64,000 nt of DNA from Citrus sinensis (taxonomy: Eukaryota > Streptophyta > Magnoliopsida > Sapindales > Rutaceae). Where the stretch lies: contig NC_068557.1 of NCBI RefSeq assembly GCF_022201045.2, positions 31,287,501 to 31,351,500 of the forward strand, given 5' to 3'. The notes beneath the pieces were generated by a model that saw nothing but the letters and a program-made list of their open reading frames with translations, searched no databases and was not told the origin of the DNA. Each line of letters starts with the position of its first letter. Within the stretch, counting starts at the first letter, position 1. Of this stretch, positions 61,101 to 64,000 are shown piece by piece. The position numbers and the translations under genes were made by a program.

Positions 61101-64000
61101 CGCAAAATTTATTGACAAGCTTCCGAAGGTAATCCCATTTTCTTTCGGTGAAAACAACAATTTTCGTTTTTTTTTTCCCCTTGTAAAAACTGTTCTCCTA
61201 GTGCATTTAGCATACAGCTATATTGATCATTGCTCTTTCTCTTTATCAAGTAATTGAGATGACAGCATATGTTTGCAGGGGCTTGACACAATGGCTGGTG
61301 AGCATGGAACTCAACTATCTGGTGGACAAAAGCAAAGAATTGCAATTGCAAGGGCCATTCTAAAGAACCCCAAAATTCTTCTTCTGGATGAAGCAACAAG
61401 TGCCCTGGATGCTGAGTCTGAACGCATTGTCCAAGATGCATTAGTGAAAATTATGACAAGTCGTACAACTGTGGTTGTTGCACATCGTTTGACAACTATC
61501 AGGAATGCTGACTTGATTGCCGTTGTGCATCAGGGGAAAATTGTGGAGAAAGGTAGCACTAGCACCACTAAACTACCCTGTCATTTTGAAACTTCCGAAA
61601 ATTGTTTTTCTGGCTTTAAAATTTTCAAATTTCAGGAACTCATGATGAGTTGATCAAAGATCCAGAAGGGCCGTACACCCAGCTAGTTCGCTTGCAAGAA
61701 GGATCTAAAGAAGCTGAAGATGCCCTTGCCACTGATGCAGATAAATTAGATTCAAGTTTTGACATTCTAGATAAGGCCATGACAAGGTCTGGAAGCCGTG
61801 GAGAAAGTATGAGGAGATCAATAAGCAGACATTCATCAGGTAGCCGCCATTCCTTTGGTTTTACCTATGGTGTTCCTGGTCCCATTAATGTTTTCGAGAC
61901 TGAAGAAGGAGACCAGGGGGGAGCAGAAAGAACCCCATTGATGATTGAGAAGCGACAGAAACTTTCCATGAGAAGACTGGCCTACTTGAACAAACCTGAG
62001 TTTCCAGTATTGCTGATTGGATCAATTGCTGCTGGGATACATGGTGTAATCTTTCCTATATTTGGTCTCCTACTCTCATCATCCATTAGAATGTTCTTTG
62101 AACCAGAAGACAAGCTACGAAAAGATTCCAGGTTTTGGGCACTCATCTATCTGGTTTTGGGTATTATTAATTTAATTGCTGTGCCATTCCAGAATTACTT
62201 CTTTGGAGTTGCTGGAGGTAAACTGATAAGACGAATTCGATCCTTGACATTTGAGAAAGTTGTGCACCAAGAAATCAGTTGGTTTGATGATCCAGCAAAT
62301 TCCAGGTTAGTTTATTGATAGTAAATTTTACGTGTTTCAGAACTATGCTTCTCTAACCGTGGTTTCTATTTTCCAGTGGTTCAGTTGGTGCTAGGTTATC
62401 AACTGATGCTTCTACTATCCGAAGTCTCGTCGGTGATTCCTTGGCCCTAGTAGTCCAGAACATAGCAACAATTGCAGCAGGGCTAATCATAGCTTTTACT
62501 GCAAACTGGATATTGGCTTTTGTTATCTTAGCAGTATCACCTTTGATGTTAGTTCAAGGATACACTCAAACAAAATTCATGAAAGGCTTCAGCGCAGACG
62601 CAAAGGTTAGTCATGATCATAGTGTTCTGTATCCTCTATAGCAATATCTTTTGCCTGGATATATGCCTATAATGTTGTTGATTTTTGTAGCTGATGTATG
62701 AAGAAGCAAGTCAAGTCGCTAACGACGCTGTTGGCAGCATTAGAACTGTTGCCTCGTTCTGTTCAGAAGAGAAGGTGATGGACTTGTATGAAAAGAAATG
62801 CGAAGGCCCCTTGAAAAATGGAGTTCGCCGAGGAATTTTAAGTGGTGCAGGCTTTGGTTTCTCTTTCCTTGTACTATATTGCACAAATGCATTCTGCTTC
62901 TACATTGGATCCGTACTTGTGGAGCATGGAAAAGCAACATTCGGACAAGTTTTCAAGGTAAAGTCTCAGTAATTTGTTATTTTATTCTTGGAGTCTTGAG
63001 AATTCTTTAGTTCTGATCTGGACTTGAATGGCTTTGCAGGTTTTCTTTGCATTGACAATTTCAGCTCTTGGTGTCTCCCAAACCAGTGCCATGGCACCAG
63101 ACACAACCAAAGCTAAGGATTCAGCTGCTTCGATATTTGAAATTCTTGATAGCAAGCCTAAAATTGACTCGAGCAAGGATGAGGGCATGACGCTATCAAG
63201 TGTGGGTGGTGCTATTGAATTGCGATGTGTCAGTTTCAAATATCCAACGCGACCAGATGTTCAAATTTTTAGAAATTTATGCTTGAGCATCCCATCTGGA
63301 AAGGTATAGTACTCAGCGTTGCACTGATAGGGCTTAGGGTTAAACTAAAACTGATTTTTATTAATTGAATCAAAAGCAAAAATAATTCTGACCTACAATT
63401 TTAGAGGTAGGCCAATCCTTCTCAAAACTACTAATTACTCCTAATATCTGACAAAACTCAACATAAATAAATAATTTTTTAATCTCTTATTTATACCTAA
63501 AATTATTAAACTGTCCATGCTCCTTTATACTTGCACCTAACATAAGTTTTCATTTGTTTAACGTACACATATTTCTTTTCCCGGTTTCCATATTAGGAGT
63601 CATTTCTTAGCTTTTGATATTCTTAGTGCAGACTGTTGCTCTTGTTGGAGAGAGTGGTAGTGGAAAATCAACCGTCATTGCCCTTATAGAGAGATTCTAT
63701 GATCCTGATTCTGGTCATGTACTTCTAGATAATATTGAATTACCGAAGTTCAAACTAAGTTGGTTGAGGCAACAGATGGGTTTGGTCAGCCAAGAGCCGG
63801 TACTCTTCAATGAAACCATCCGAACCAACATAGCCTATGGCAAACAAGGAGGAGCTACCGAAGAGGAGATCATTGCGGCTACAGAAGCATCAAATGCACA
63901 CAACTTCATAAGTGCATTGCCACATGGCTACGAGACCAATGTTGGGGAACGAGGAGTGCAGCTATCCGGTGGGCAGAAGCAGAGAATTGCCATAGCAAGA
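58102..64000 (+). CDS. ABC transporter B family, full-size (ABCB4/11/21-like), 3' end beyond window
   Basis: Twelve exons join in frame into 1192 aa and continue past the window: 58102-58386, 58969-59023, 59659-59834, 59938-60159, 60273-60511, 60603-61128, 61279-61552, 61636-62305, 62377-62605, 62691-62957, 63040-63303, 63632-64000. These plasma-membrane pumps have two membrane domains and two ATPase domains; the plant ABCB4/11/21 group includes auxin carriers. The first membrane domain spans about 45-340. The first ATPase has GQSGSGKS (about 410), LSGGQ (about 514), [12 protein letters not shown] (about 534) and VVAHRL (about 568). A Ser/Arg-rich linker (about 640-668) follows, then the second membrane domain (about 707-1010) and the second ATPase with GESGSGKS (about 1075) and LSGGQ (about 1180). 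The N-terminus has an Asn-rich tract from an AAT/AAC microsatellite. The Met at 58102 was chosen; the upstream in-frame stretch lacks an ATG. Confidence 0.95.

Noticed and set aside
1-64000. CRISPR arrays, bacterial operons, rRNA genes
   Set aside because: The DNA is plant nuclear in character. No spaced direct-repeat array, Shine-Dalgarno operon structure or rRNA sequence was seen.

Overview
The window reads as nuclear DNA of a flowering plant, most likely a woody eudicot. The introns are AT-rich and plant-like (GT-AG with T-rich acceptors), the gene families are plant-specific (SWEET, GTE bromodomain, SRG1-like 2-oxoglutarate oxygenases, ABCB auxin-type transporters), and there are many short non-autonomous transposons. 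The protein style would suit a Citrus-like genome, but that is an impression and was not tested.

Layout. 1-2.6 kb: a Mutator-type MITE, a SINE and one doubtful small ORF. 2.7-7.9 kb (minus): EXO1, a DNA-repair exonuclease; I resolved 14 coding exons that stay in frame throughout, including one AT-AC (U12-type) intron. 8.8-10.0 kb: a hAT-type element. 11.8-13.6 kb (plus): SWEET2-like sugar transporter, 6 exons. 18.0-21.9 kb (plus): GTE-type bromodomain protein, 10 coding exons. 22.7-24.6 kb (minus): cap-binding factor eIF4E, 5 exons, convergent with the GTE gene. 25.6-42.5 kb: three intact 2-oxoglutarate/Fe(II) dioxygenases (two tandem on minus, one on plus) and a broken exon from a fourth, with hAT remnants between them. 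45.9-48.0 kb: a possible short-exon transcript that I could not identify. 48.5-57.6 kb: AT-rich gene desert with microsatellites and a second copy of the MITE. 58.1 kb to the end (plus): an ABCB full-size transporter cut by the window edge inside its second ATPase domain.

The single-copy genes (EXO1, SWEET2, GTE, eIF4E) are housekeeping or transport genes with no evident shared pathway. The dioxygenase cluster is the one place where the neighbourhood shows local gene birth and decay. I did not find a clearly undescribed biological system. The strongest unusual signals are the AT-AC intron in EXO1, the two 202-bp MITEs with 9-bp target duplications, and several hAT-like elements with recognisable 8-bp target duplications. 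Exon boundaries were derived by hand from splice sites, and reading frame was checked across every junction.
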